From positions 1-39,471 of the forward strand of contig NZ_AQOH01000017.1 in assembly GCF_000364705.1 (NCBI RefSeq): a stretch of DNA of 39,471 nucleotides, given 5' to 3'. The notes beneath the pieces are model-generated. The model did no database searches, was not told the DNA's origin, and saw only the letters and a list, made by a program, of their open reading frames with translations. The position numbers and the translations under genes were made by a program. This stretch comes from Pseudomonas fuscovaginae SE-1. GTDB lineage: Bacteria; Pseudomonadota; Gammaproteobacteria; Pseudomonadales; Pseudomonadaceae. Positions 32,880 through 39,471 of this stretch are shown piece after piece; the stretch's first letter is position 1; every line of letters starts with the position of its first letter.

Positions 32880-34474
32880 GCGTGTCTCCAGCGGGTGGCG
32901 CGGGTTTCGAGGCGTTGGCCGAGCCGGTTGATCAGCGCGCCGGTGAGGCCGACCAGGAGCATGCCGGCCATGATCACGTCCATTTGCAGCAACTGTTGGG
33001 CGCCGATCATCAGTGAGCCGATGCCGCCGTTGGACGGCATGAAGTATTCGGCGCCGAGGGTGCCCAGCCAGGCGTAGATCAGGCTCAGGCGCAGCCCGGC
33101 GAAGATCCCCGGCGCGGCGCCGGGCAGTACCAGTTTGCGCAGCCGCTGCCAGAGGTTCAGGCGCAATACCCGGGCCGCTTCGCTCAGTTGTGGCGAGAGA
33201 CTGGCGACGCTGCGCTGGGTGGCGATGAACAGCGGGAAGAACGCGGCCAGGCCGACGAACACCACCTTGGCCCATTCACCGAGGCCGAACCAGGCGGTGA
33301 TCAGCGGCACCCAGGCGAAGATCGCGATCTGGCGCAGTGCCGACAGGCTGGGGCCGAGCAGGCGTTCGCCGGTCTTCGACAGCCCCAGCAGCAGGCCCAG
33401 GCCGAGCCCCAGCGAACCGCCGAGCAGCAGGCCGGCGAAGGTGCGTTTCAGGCTCAGGCCGAGGCTGCCCGGCAGACTGCCGTCGAGCAGGCCGCTCCAG
33501 GTGCCGTGCAGTACGGCCAGGGGGCTGGCGAGGATGTTGCCGTCGACCCACTCAAGCTCGCTCGCCAGTTGCCAGAGCACCAGCAGCGTCAGCGGCAGCA
33601 GCCACGGTTGCAGGCGTTGCCAACCCTGATAGCGCGGGCCACGGGGAATCTGCGCGGTGGCCGGATGCGGCCAGTGCACCAGGCGCCGGTCGAGCAGGGC
33701 GATGCCGCGATCCATCAGCACGCCGATCACGCCGATGACCAGGATGCAGACGAAGACGATATCGAGCATGAACAGTTGCCGGGCGTAGACCATCAGGTAG
33801 CCGATGCCCTCGCTGGAGGCCAGCAGTTCCACCGCCAGCAACGAGGTCCAGCCGGCGGCCAGCGCCAGGCGCAGGCCGGCCATGAACGCCGGCAGGGCGG
33901 CGGGCAGGATCAGCCGGCGCACCAGCAGGGTCGGCGACAGCCGCAGTACCGCCGCCGCTTCGCGCAGGCGCGGCTGGGCATCGCGTACACCGACCAGGGT
34001 GTGCAGGGTCACCGGCACCACGATGGCCTTGATCAGCACCACCAGCTTGAGCAACTCGCCGATGCCGAAAAACACCATGAACAGTGGAATCCAGGCCAGG
34101 GTCGGGATCTGCGCCAAGGCGCTGAAGGTGGGGAACACCAGGCGCTCGGCGCGGCGGCTGAAACCGAGGCTGGCGCCGAGCAGGGCGCCGAGGCCGACCC
34201 CGGCGAGCAGGCCGTACAGCAGCCGTTGCAGGCTGATCCACAAATGGCCCCACAACTCGCCGCTGCCCAGTTCCAGCGCGCCTTGTGCCACCCGTGCGGG
34301 CGACGGCAGGATCTGCTCGCTCATCCAGTGCTGGCGGCTGGCGATCCACCACAGAGCGGCGAGCGCCAGCGGTAGCAACCAGGGCAGCAGGCGCTGGCCG
34401 AGGTGCGGCCACAGCCGGCCTTGTCTGGCGGGCGGCAGCGTCAGCGGCAGGCTGAGGAGGGAAACACGGGCCAT
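32876..34474 (-). CDS. atsB: AtsB, sulfate-ester ABC transporter permease (two fused permease domains)
   Basis: 532 residues from the ATG at 34474 with GGAGG upstream. It contains two homologous copies of the TauC/SsuC-type permease domain: first at about 75-290 (FPTFSALAQIPTLAWIPLFM, EAAAVLRLSPTLLVRRLILP), second at about 335-525 (GPSLSALRQIAIFAWVPLIT, EAARVLRLNLWQRLRKLVLP). The coupling loop (EAA...G/L) occurs once in each, so the two halves of the usual dimer are joined in one chain. This fused form is, as I recall, the normal form of AtsB. It is the first gene of the atsB-atsC-atsA operon and is divergent from atsR over a 308-base AT-rich region. Confidence 0.92.
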
Positions 34475-34782
34475 GGCAGACCTCCGTTGTCGGTTTTCCG
34501 GGCGATGCACGGCGTCAGGGTGAATATGCTTGTTCGATCTATAAATAATTTGATCGATTCTATTGGGAGATAAGGAAAAGCCATTTAAGGCCTGCGATGG
34601 GCCGGCATCCAATGCATTCGAAGAATATTTTCCATGCGTTTACCGCATATCCCCGCAGGGGCTGGGTTTTACTGCTTATATTCCTTTGAGTTACTAAAAT
34701 GTGAATTATTAGTATTTTATCGCTGGTAAAAACTGTGCCTACCTTCAGCGCCTCGAAGCCTGTCGCATTAGGAGCGCCACCG
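34475..34782. promoter_or_regulatory. 308-base AT-rich divergent control region, atsB/atsR
   Basis: No gene visible. Composition turns AT-rich from about 34530 to 34735. It contains the exact inverted repeat TCGATC-N12-GATCGA (34534-34557) on the atsB side. On the atsR side there is TTGAGT (34686-34691) with TAGTAT 18 bases later (34710-34715), a weak sigma-70-like pair. TTATATTCC near 34677 resembles TTATTCC upstream of atsK and TTATTCTTA (minus strand) upstream of oscA. Binding by CysB or SftR is likely from gene context but not shown. Confidence 0.5.
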
Positions 34783-35808
34783 ATGAAAACCCCATTCAAG
34801 GGCCGCCTCGCCCGACTGTTCGCCACCCCCTTGCTGGCCGGCGTGCTGGGCTGTCTGTCGCTGACGAGCATGGCGGCCGAGGTCAAGGAGATCCGTATCG
34901 CGGTGCCCGACCTGAGTGCCGGCACCCAGCACAGCGGGGGTGGCGTGGTGGATGTGCTGCGCAGCCAGCAGATCCTGGAAAAGGCCTTTGCCGACCAGGG
35001 CATCAAGGTCCAGTGGAATTTCTTCAAGGGTGCCGGCCCGGTGATCAATGAGGCGATCGCCAATGGTCAGGTGGACTTCGCCTACCTGGGGGACCTGGCG
35101 GCGATCATCGGCAAGTCCAATGGCCTCGATACCCGCCTGCTGAGCGCCACCGCGCGGGGGATCAAGCAGTATCTGGGCGTGGTGCCCGGCTCGGGGATCC
35201 ATTCGCTGCAGGACCTCAAGGGCAAGCGCGTGGCGGTGTTCCGGGGTACCGCCTGCCAGTTGTCCTTCGATGCCGCGCTGGCCAGCCAGGGCCTGAGCGA
35301 GAAGGACATCAAGGTCATCAACCTCGATTTCAGCGCGGCGGTGGCGGCACTGGCGGCGAAGCAGGTCGATGCGTCGTGGGGCGGTTCGAACCTGACGGCG
35401 CTGCAGGCCAGGGGCCTGGCCGAATTGCCGGTGACCACCCGGACCCTGGGCGGGGCGGGCAGCATCCAGAGCGTGCTGCTGGGCTCCGGAGCCTTTGTCG
35501 ATGCCCACCCGGACCTGGTCGCCAAGCTGCTCAAGGCGCAACAGCAGGCGGTGGAGTGGCTGACCCAGGAAGACAACAAGCAGGCCTACGTCGAGCTGGT
35601 GTCGGGGTTGGCGAATTATCCACAGGTGATTCTGCAGCAGGACCTCAAGGACGAGAAACTGAGCGAGATCTTCCCCTCGCAGCTGGACCCGGTGTTCCTC
35701 GGCAAGCTGCAGGACTCGGTGGACCTGGCGGCACAGCAGAAGCTGATTCGCCGGCCGTTCAAGGTGACGGACTGGGTGCAGCCGAACCTGGCGGCGGCAG
35801 GGCTGTGA
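34783..35808 (+). CDS. atsR: AtsR, periplasmic sulfate-ester-binding protein
   Basis: 341 residues from the ATG at 34783 with AGGAG upstream. The N-terminal signal (MKTPFKGRLARLFATPLLAG, cleavage likely after SMAA) exports it. The mature protein matches the SsuA/TauA/NMT1 substrate-binding family: EIRIAVPDLSAGTQHSGGGV, VQWNFFKGAGPVINEAIANG, VDFAYLGDLAAIIGKSNGLD and KGKRVAVFRGTACQLSFDAA. It delivers sulfate esters to AtsB/AtsC. It is transcribed away from atsBCA and towards the convergent sftR, with a REP pair in between. As I recall, P. putida S-313 also has divergent ats units (atsRK and atsBC), so this split is not unusual. Confidence 0.92.
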   Translation: MKTPFKGRLARLFATPLLAGVLGCLSLTSMAAEVKEIRIAVPDLSAGTQHSGGGVVDVLRSQQILEKAFADQGIKVQWNFFKGAGPVINEAIANGQVDFAYLGDLAAIIGKSNGLDTRLLSATARGIKQYLGVVPGSGIHSLQDLKGKRVAVFRGTACQLSFDAALASQGLSEKDIKVINLDFSAAVAALAAKQVDASWGGSNLTALQARGLAELPVTTRTLGGAGSIQSVLLGSGAFVDAHPDLVAKLLKAQQQAVEWLTQEDNKQAYVELVSGLANYPQVILQQDLKDEKLSEIFPSQLDPVFLGKLQDSVDLAAQQKLIRRPFKVTDWVQPNLAAAGL

Positions 35809-35822
35809 TCCGCACTACCTGA

Positions 35823-35950
35823 GGGTGCACCCCCTCTCTGTAGGAGTCGGCTTGCTGGCGATAGCGCCCGTATGAGCGCCATCAATGAGTTGGATGGCCG
35901 CCTTTGGCGGATCGCCAGCAAGCCGGCTCCTACAGAGAGGGGGGGCACCC
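35823..35950. repeat. Third REP family: long inverted pair between atsR and sftR
   Basis: Two 40-base arms (35823-35862 and 35911-35950) are inverted copies with only two or three mismatches; the core is TGTAGGAG-y-CGGCTTGCTGG. It lies between convergent genes and could end transcription from both sides by forming a large hairpin. Confidence 0.9.
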
Positions 35951-35994
35951 CAAGGGTTGGATGGGTGTCCAACTTCTTGGGGGCAGTCCAAAAG

Positions 35995-36915
35995 CTAGAC
36001 CGCCAGGCGATCTTCCTGGTTATCCACAGCCACCAGCGTTGCGATCATCGCCCGCGCCGCCGGTGACAGGCGGAACCCGGTGCGGCTGACGATGCCGCAG
36101 CGCGCACTCAGGTTCTCGATGTTCTGCGGCAGGTTGCGCCAGTGCAACGGCACCAGGGAACCTTTTTCCACATCCTCCTCGAACGCTTCCCGGCTTCCCA
36201 ATCCGATCGCATTGGAACGCCGAACGATCTTCACCAGTGCCGAAAAGTGCTCGGTCTCGATATTCGGCGAAAAATCCGTACGCCCGCTGAGGTTCGCCAG
36301 CAGCTTGCGGATCCCCGGCGGAATCAGCGTGGCCGCCAGCGGGTAGTCGAACATGTCGTTGGTCGACAGGCTGTCCTTGGCCAGCAGAGGATGCCCGGGC
36401 CGGCAGAAGAACACCCCGCCCCGGGGCCTTAGCGCCTGGGTCTGGAAATTCGGGTCGGCCTCGAAATGGCGAATGTCGGCAATGAAGAATTCGATCTCTT
36501 CGCGGCTCAGGCTGCGGCTGAGCCGCTCCCAGTTATCCACACGGAAGCGGGTGTGGACCTTCGGGTGCTCATTGAGGAACCGCGCCACCGCCTCCGGCAC
36601 CAGCTTCACCGCCGGCGCCGGGCCGCAACCGAAGCGCAGTTCGCCGGCATCGAGCTTGGTCATCTGCGTCACTTCGGCACTGAGCAGCGCCGCGCCCTGA
36701 ACCAGGCTCAGAGCATGTTGCAGCACCACCTGGCCCTCGGGAGTGGGGCGCAGGTCCTTGTTGCCGCGGTCCACCAGCACGCAGCCGAACTCCTGCTCCA
36801 GCCCCTGGATACTGCGGCTGAAGGCCGGCTGGGTGATGCCCATGGCGTCCGCCGCGCGGACAAAACTGCGGTGTTCGTTGAGGGCGATGAAGTAACGCAG
36901 TTGGCGAAGATCCAT
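35995..36915 (-). CDS. sftR: SftR, LysR-type regulator of sulfate-ester use
   Basis: 306 residues from the ATG at 36915 (MDLRQLRYFIALNEHRSFVR). Typical LysR layout: winged helix-turn-helix at about 1-60 (AADAMGITQPAFSRSIQGLE), linker helix, and a two-lobed effector domain (about 90-300). A regulator of this kind, SftR, controls the ats genes in P. putida S-313 and lies in the same cluster; here it is divergent from atsK with 182 bases between start codons. The symbol is given from this neighbourhood; another LysR function cannot be excluded by sequence alone. The effector is thought to be tied to sulfate esters. A REP pair separates it from the convergent atsR. Confidence 0.85.
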   Translation of the reverse strand: MDLRQLRYFIALNEHRSFVRAADAMGITQPAFSRSIQGLEQEFGCVLVDRGNKDLRPTPEGQVVLQHALSLVQGAALLSAEVTQMTKLDAGELRFGCGPAPAVKLVPEAVARFLNEHPKVHTRFRVDNWERLSRSLSREEIEFFIADIRHFEADPNFQTQALRPRGGVFFCRPGHPLLAKDSLSTNDMFDYPLAATLIPPGIRKLLANLSGRTDFSPNIETEHFSALVKIVRRSNAIGLGSREAFEEDVEKGSLVPLHWRNLPQNIENLSARCGIVSRTGFRLSPAARAMIATLVAVDNQEDRLAV

Positions 36916-37097
36916 ATGCTTTCCCGGCATCCGAAAAATAGCTCGAAGGTATTTGCGACGAGCTGGGCTTAAGGTTTTAAATGCAAGCTCTTATTCCGTC
37001 AATGAAGCATGTGAATATCTATTAGATGTAAATGGAATATAGATAGAGCATTGTTTCGTGGCGGCTCAAACCGCAAGCAGTCGACGAGGGACCTTCC
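36916..37097. promoter_or_regulatory. Divergent AT-rich promoter region sftR/atsK
   Basis: AT-rich island between the divergent genes. An exact inverted repeat TATCTAT (37016-37022) / ATAGATA (37039-37045) has arm centres 23 bases apart, about two helical turns. TTATTCC (36991-36997) resembles elements upstream of atsR. These are candidates for SftR and CysB binding; no consensus is known to me that would prove it. Confidence 0.45.
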
Positions 37098-38003
37098 ATG
37101 AGCAATGCCGCACTGGCTGTAAAACCTGCCGTACACGCCCTGGACATTCATCCGGTGGCCGGTCGTATCGGCGCCGAGATCCGGGGCGTCGCGCTGTCCG
37201 GCGAGCTGGATGCCAGCGTCGTCGAGGCGATCCAGCAGGCGCTGTTGCAGTACAAGGTGATTTTCTTCCGTGGCCAGACCCACCTCGACGACCAGAGCCA
37301 GGAGGCCTTTGCCCAATTGCTTGGCGAGCCGGTGGCGCACCCGACGGTGCCGGTGGTCGACGGAACCCACTACCTGATGGAGCTGGACGGCACCAAGGGC
37401 CAGCGGGCCAATTCCTGGCACACCGACGTGACCTTCATCGATGCCTATCCGAAGGCCTCGATCCTGCGCTCGGTACTGGCCCCGGCCGCCGGTGGCGACA
37501 CGGTGTGGGCGAACACGGCGGCGGCCTACGACGAGCTGCCAGTGGAACTGCGCGAGCTGGCGGACAAGCTGTGGGCGGTGCACAGCAACGAATACGACTA
37601 CGCCGGGCTACGGCCCAATGTGTCCGCGCAGGCTCAGGAGCGCTATCGCCAGGTGTTCACCTCGACCGTGTACGAGACCGAGCACCCGGTGGTGCGGGTG
37701 CACCCGATCAGCGGCGAGCGCAGCCTGCTGCTGGGGCACTTCGTCAAACGCATCAAGGGTTATCTGCCGACGGATTCGGCGCATCTGTTCAATGTGCTGC
37801 AGAGCCACGTGACGCGCCTGGAGAACACCGTGCGCTGGCGCTGGCAGACCGGTGACGTGGCGATCTGGGACAACCGCGCCACCCAGCACTACGCGGTGGA
37901 CGACTACGGCACCCAGGAACGCATCGTGCGTCGGGTGACGCTCAAGGGCGAAGTGCCGGTGGGCGTGCAGGGGCAGCGCAGCCAGACCCTGCGCGGGGCT
38001 TGA
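37098..38003 (+). CDS. atsK: AtsK, 2-oxoglutarate-dependent alkylsulfatase
   Basis: 301 residues, the length of AtsK from P. putida S-313. It is a TauD-superfamily Fe(II) dioxygenase that oxidatively cleaves alkyl sulfate esters to aldehyde and sulfate, with 2-oxoglutarate and O2 as co-substrates. The iron ligands are His108 and Asp110 (SWHTDVTF) and His264 (TQHYAVDDYG); Arg275 and Arg279 (RIVRRVTLKG) are in place for 2-oxoglutarate and sulfate, all at the AtsK positions. The family start MSNAALAVKPAVHALDIHPV is intact, and GAGGGA is six bases upstream. It is cytoplasmic. It forms a sulfur-starvation unit with divergent sftR and the nearby transporter. A REPIN follows, then a convergent sulfatase-like gene. 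Confidence 0.96.
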   Translation: MSNAALAVKPAVHALDIHPVAGRIGAEIRGVALSGELDASVVEAIQQALLQYKVIFFRGQTHLDDQSQEAFAQLLGEPVAHPTVPVVDGTHYLMELDGTKGQRANSWHTDVTFIDAYPKASILRSVLAPAAGGDTVWANTAAAYDELPVELRELADKLWAVHSNEYDYAGLRPNVSAQAQERYRQVFTSTVYETEHPVVRVHPISGERSLLLGHFVKRIKGYLPTDSAHLFNVLQSHVTRLENTVRWRWQTGDVAIWDNRATQHYAVDDYGTQERIVRRVTLKGEVPVGVQGQRSQTLRGA

Positions 38004-38038
38004 ATCCGAAGGGATGCCGACTGTGGTGGTATCGGTCT

Positions 38039-38171
38039 GTGGCGAGCGGGCTTGCCCGCGCTGGGACGCAACGCGTCCCCAAAACCTGCTACCGCGTTTT
38101 ATCGGATACATCACGATGTCTGGTTTCAGGGGTGCCTTGCACCCCAGCGCGGGCAAGCCCGCTCGCCACAG
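38039..38171. repeat. REPIN between atsK and the second sulfatase
   Basis: TGTGGCGAGCGGGCTTGCCC at the left and GGGCAAGCCCGCTCGCCACA at the right (38151-38170) are exact inverted copies; inner arms CTGGGACGCAACGCGTCCC and GGGGTGCCTTGCACCCC form separate hairpins. Same family as the REPINs at 21836, 26311 and 30297, and again between convergent genes. Confidence 0.92.
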
Positions 38172-38202
38172 GCTCCTGTTGAACCAGGACTCGTTTGTTC
38201 AG

Positions 38203-39471
38203 TCACCAGACCCCGATCCGCACCACCCTCTCCGCCTCCGGCTCGCCATAACGGAAACGCTGCCCGCGCAGGTCGATTTCCTCATGGCTGATGGTGGTGC
38301 GGCGCTTGAGGCCGCGCAGCCAGTCGAGCAGGTAACCCAGGTGTTCCTCGCGCACCGCGGCGAACGCCGGGTCGGCACCCAGGTCATGCAACTCCTGCGG
38401 ATCGTTCTCCAGATCGAACAACTGCGGGCGGAAGCCGTCATACGTCAGGTACTTCCAGCGTTCGCTGCGCACCATGGTCATTCGGCAACGATCGATCGGC
38501 TGCCCCAGTCGCTCCCGCGCCGGAGCCTGGAACGCATAGTCGTATTCGGCGATGGCGTAGCGCCGCCATTCCGGCTGCCCGCCGTGCAGCAGCGGCACCA
38601 GTGAACGCCCCTCCAATCGATGCTCCGCGCCCGGCAACCCCAGCGCGTCGAGAAAGGTCGGCAGCGCATCGATGGTTTCCACCAGTCGCTCGTCCACCGT
38701 GCCACGGGTGCTGTCCGCCGCCGCACGCGGGTCGCGCACGATCAGCGGCACGCCGACCGCCGGCTCCAGCAGGAACTCCTTCTCGCCGAGGAAATGGTCG
38801 CCGAGAAAATCGCCGTGGTCGCTGGTGAAGACGATCAGCGTGTCGTCCCAGCGCCCGCTCGACTGCAGCGCATCGAACAGCCGTCCGAGCTGGTCATCCA
38901 CCTGCTTGATCAGGCCCATGTAGGTCGGCACCACGTTCAAGCGCACTTCGTCGCGGGAAAAGTTCAGGCTTTCCTCGTGCTGGCGGAAGGCGTTGTACAC
39001 CGGGTGGTCGCTGGCCGCGCCAGGTTGCGGACGGATCGGCGCGATGACCTGGTCCTGGCCGTACAGGGCGTGATAGGGCGCTGGCGCGATGTACGGCCAG
39101 TGCGGCTTGATGTACGAGAGGTGCAGGCACCAGGGCTGCTCGCCCTGTTCGCGGATGAAGTCGAGGGCGCGGTCGGTGGTGTAGACGGTTTCCGAGTGCG
39201 CTTCTGGAATGCGTGCCGGCCGATGGGCGTTGCGCATCTTCCAGCCGCTGAGGATTTCACCGTCGCTGCCTTCGGCGGCGTTGGCCCAGTCGTGCCAGGG
39301 GTTCTCGCCGCTGTAGCCGAGCCCACGCAGGTAGTGGGTGTAGGGTGCCGATTCGCGCTTGTCGGCGAACAGCGGGCTGTCGGGATAGATGCCGTCGTGG
39401 CGCATCCAGGGCTCGAAGCCGACCTCGTTCAGCGGCTCGGCCCGCGGGCTGTCGGGGTCGATGGCGAGCCG
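38203..39471 (-). CDS. Sulfatase/phosphonate monoester hydrolase-like protein (5' end outside window)
   Basis: At least 422 residues; the frame stays open to the right edge, so the start and the formylglycine motif lie outside. A methionine at 39405 is internal: the 22 residues before it (RLAIDPDSPRAEPLNEVGFE...) read on in the same protein. It belongs to the alkaline phosphatase superfamily: FTSDHGDFLGDHFLGEKEF carries the metal-binding Asp and His of sulfatases and phosphonate monoester hydrolases (PMH/Atsk-type hydrolases), and HLSYIKPHWPYIAP is the usual upstream motif. No transmembrane part is seen. Set next to atsK, a role in sulfate-ester or choline-sulfate-like substrate cleavage is likely, but phosphonate or phosphodiester substrates fit the family as well. 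Confidence 0.85.
   Translation of the reverse strand, partial: RLAIDPDSPRAEPLNEVGFEPWMRHDGIYPDSPLFADKRESAPYTHYLRGLGYSGENPWHDWANAAEGSDGEILSGWKMRNAHRPARIPEAHSETVYTTDRALDFIREQGEQPWCLHLSYIKPHWPYIAPAPYHALYGQDQVIAPIRPQPGAASDHPVYNAFRQHEESLNFSRDEVRLNVVPTYMGLIKQVDDQLGRLFDALQSSGRWDDTLIVFTSDHGDFLGDHFLGEKEFLLEPAVGVPLIVRDPRAAADSTRGTVDERLVETIDALPTFLDALGLPGAEHRLEGRSLVPLLHGGQPEWRRYAIAEYDYAFQAPARERLGQPIDRCRMTMVRSERWKYLTYDGFRPQLFDLENDPQELHDLGADPAFAAVREEHLGYLLDWLRGLKRRTTISHEEIDLRGQRFRYGEPEAERVVRIGVW

Noticed and set aside
32880..33275. Long N-terminal extension of AtsC
   Set aside because: The upstream frame is antisense-free but out of phase inside atsB and not protein-like; the ATG at 32879 in the ATGA overlap gives the normal family start.

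Overview
The window is about 39.5 kb of GC-rich chromosomal DNA from a Pseudomonas, most likely of the P. fluorescens/P. putida side of the genus. The evidence is the set of recognisable pseudomonad genes (gabDT, desA, oscA-sbp-cysTWA, ats genes, pgaABCD), the order gabD-gabT ... desA - PDE - oscA - sbp - cysTWA that as I recall resembles the PA0265-PA0286 region of P. aeruginosa (there partly in the opposite orientation), and several REP/REPIN elements of typical Pseudomonas type. It is core-like chromosome with accessory inserts; I see no phage, transposase, integrase, CRISPR or rRNA.

Layout. (1) 1-4678: the end of pgaA and complete pgaB, pgaC and pgaD, the poly-beta-1,6-N-acetylglucosamine (PNAG) exopolysaccharide operon. 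(2) 4750-11347: a 1739-residue protein of the dermonecrotic-toxin-like/DUF6543 type with an unrecognised C-terminal part, followed by three small predicted lipoproteins. (3) 11372-12871: a strong bidirectional terminator, tRNA-Arg(CCG) on the minus strand, and a compact R-body-like locus (two RebB-family genes around an unrecognised helical protein). (4) 13139-16084: gabD and gabT for GABA/succinate semialdehyde catabolism, closed by a terminator. (5) 16170-21831: signalling and membrane genes: a REC-HDOD protein, a PAS-GGEEF diguanylate cyclase, the DesA-type desaturase, and a PAS-GGDEF-EAL protein. (6) 22155-26288: oscA, sbp, cysT, cysW and cysA, sulfate uptake and sulfur-starvation response. 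(7) 26490-30275: an Mpo1-like membrane protein and a divergent Crp/Fnr regulator, then an AraC regulator divergent from a second, different membrane desaturase. (8) 30440-39471: sulfate-ester scavenging: atsA (arylsulfatase), atsC and atsB (ABC transporter) on the minus strand, atsR (binding protein) divergent, then sftR (LysR regulator) divergent from atsK (2-oxoglutarate-dependent alkylsulfatase), and a second sulfatase/phosphonate-monoester-hydrolase-like gene that runs off the right edge.

How it works together. Regions 6 and 8 supply sulfur: inorganic sulfate through Sbp-CysTWA, and, when sulfate is short, aryl and alkyl sulfate esters through AtsRBC, with sulfate or sulfite released by AtsA and AtsK. 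Their upstream regions are strikingly AT-rich islands with inverted repeats, consistent with CysB/SftR control. Regions 1 and 5 join exopolysaccharide synthesis with c-di-GMP turnover, although they are 13 kb apart and need not be linked in function. Regions 2 and 3 are the accessory part and hold the most novel material: the toxin-like giant with its lipoprotein neighbours and the R-body-like genes. REP elements of at least three families lie in gene 3' flanks, mostly between convergent genes.
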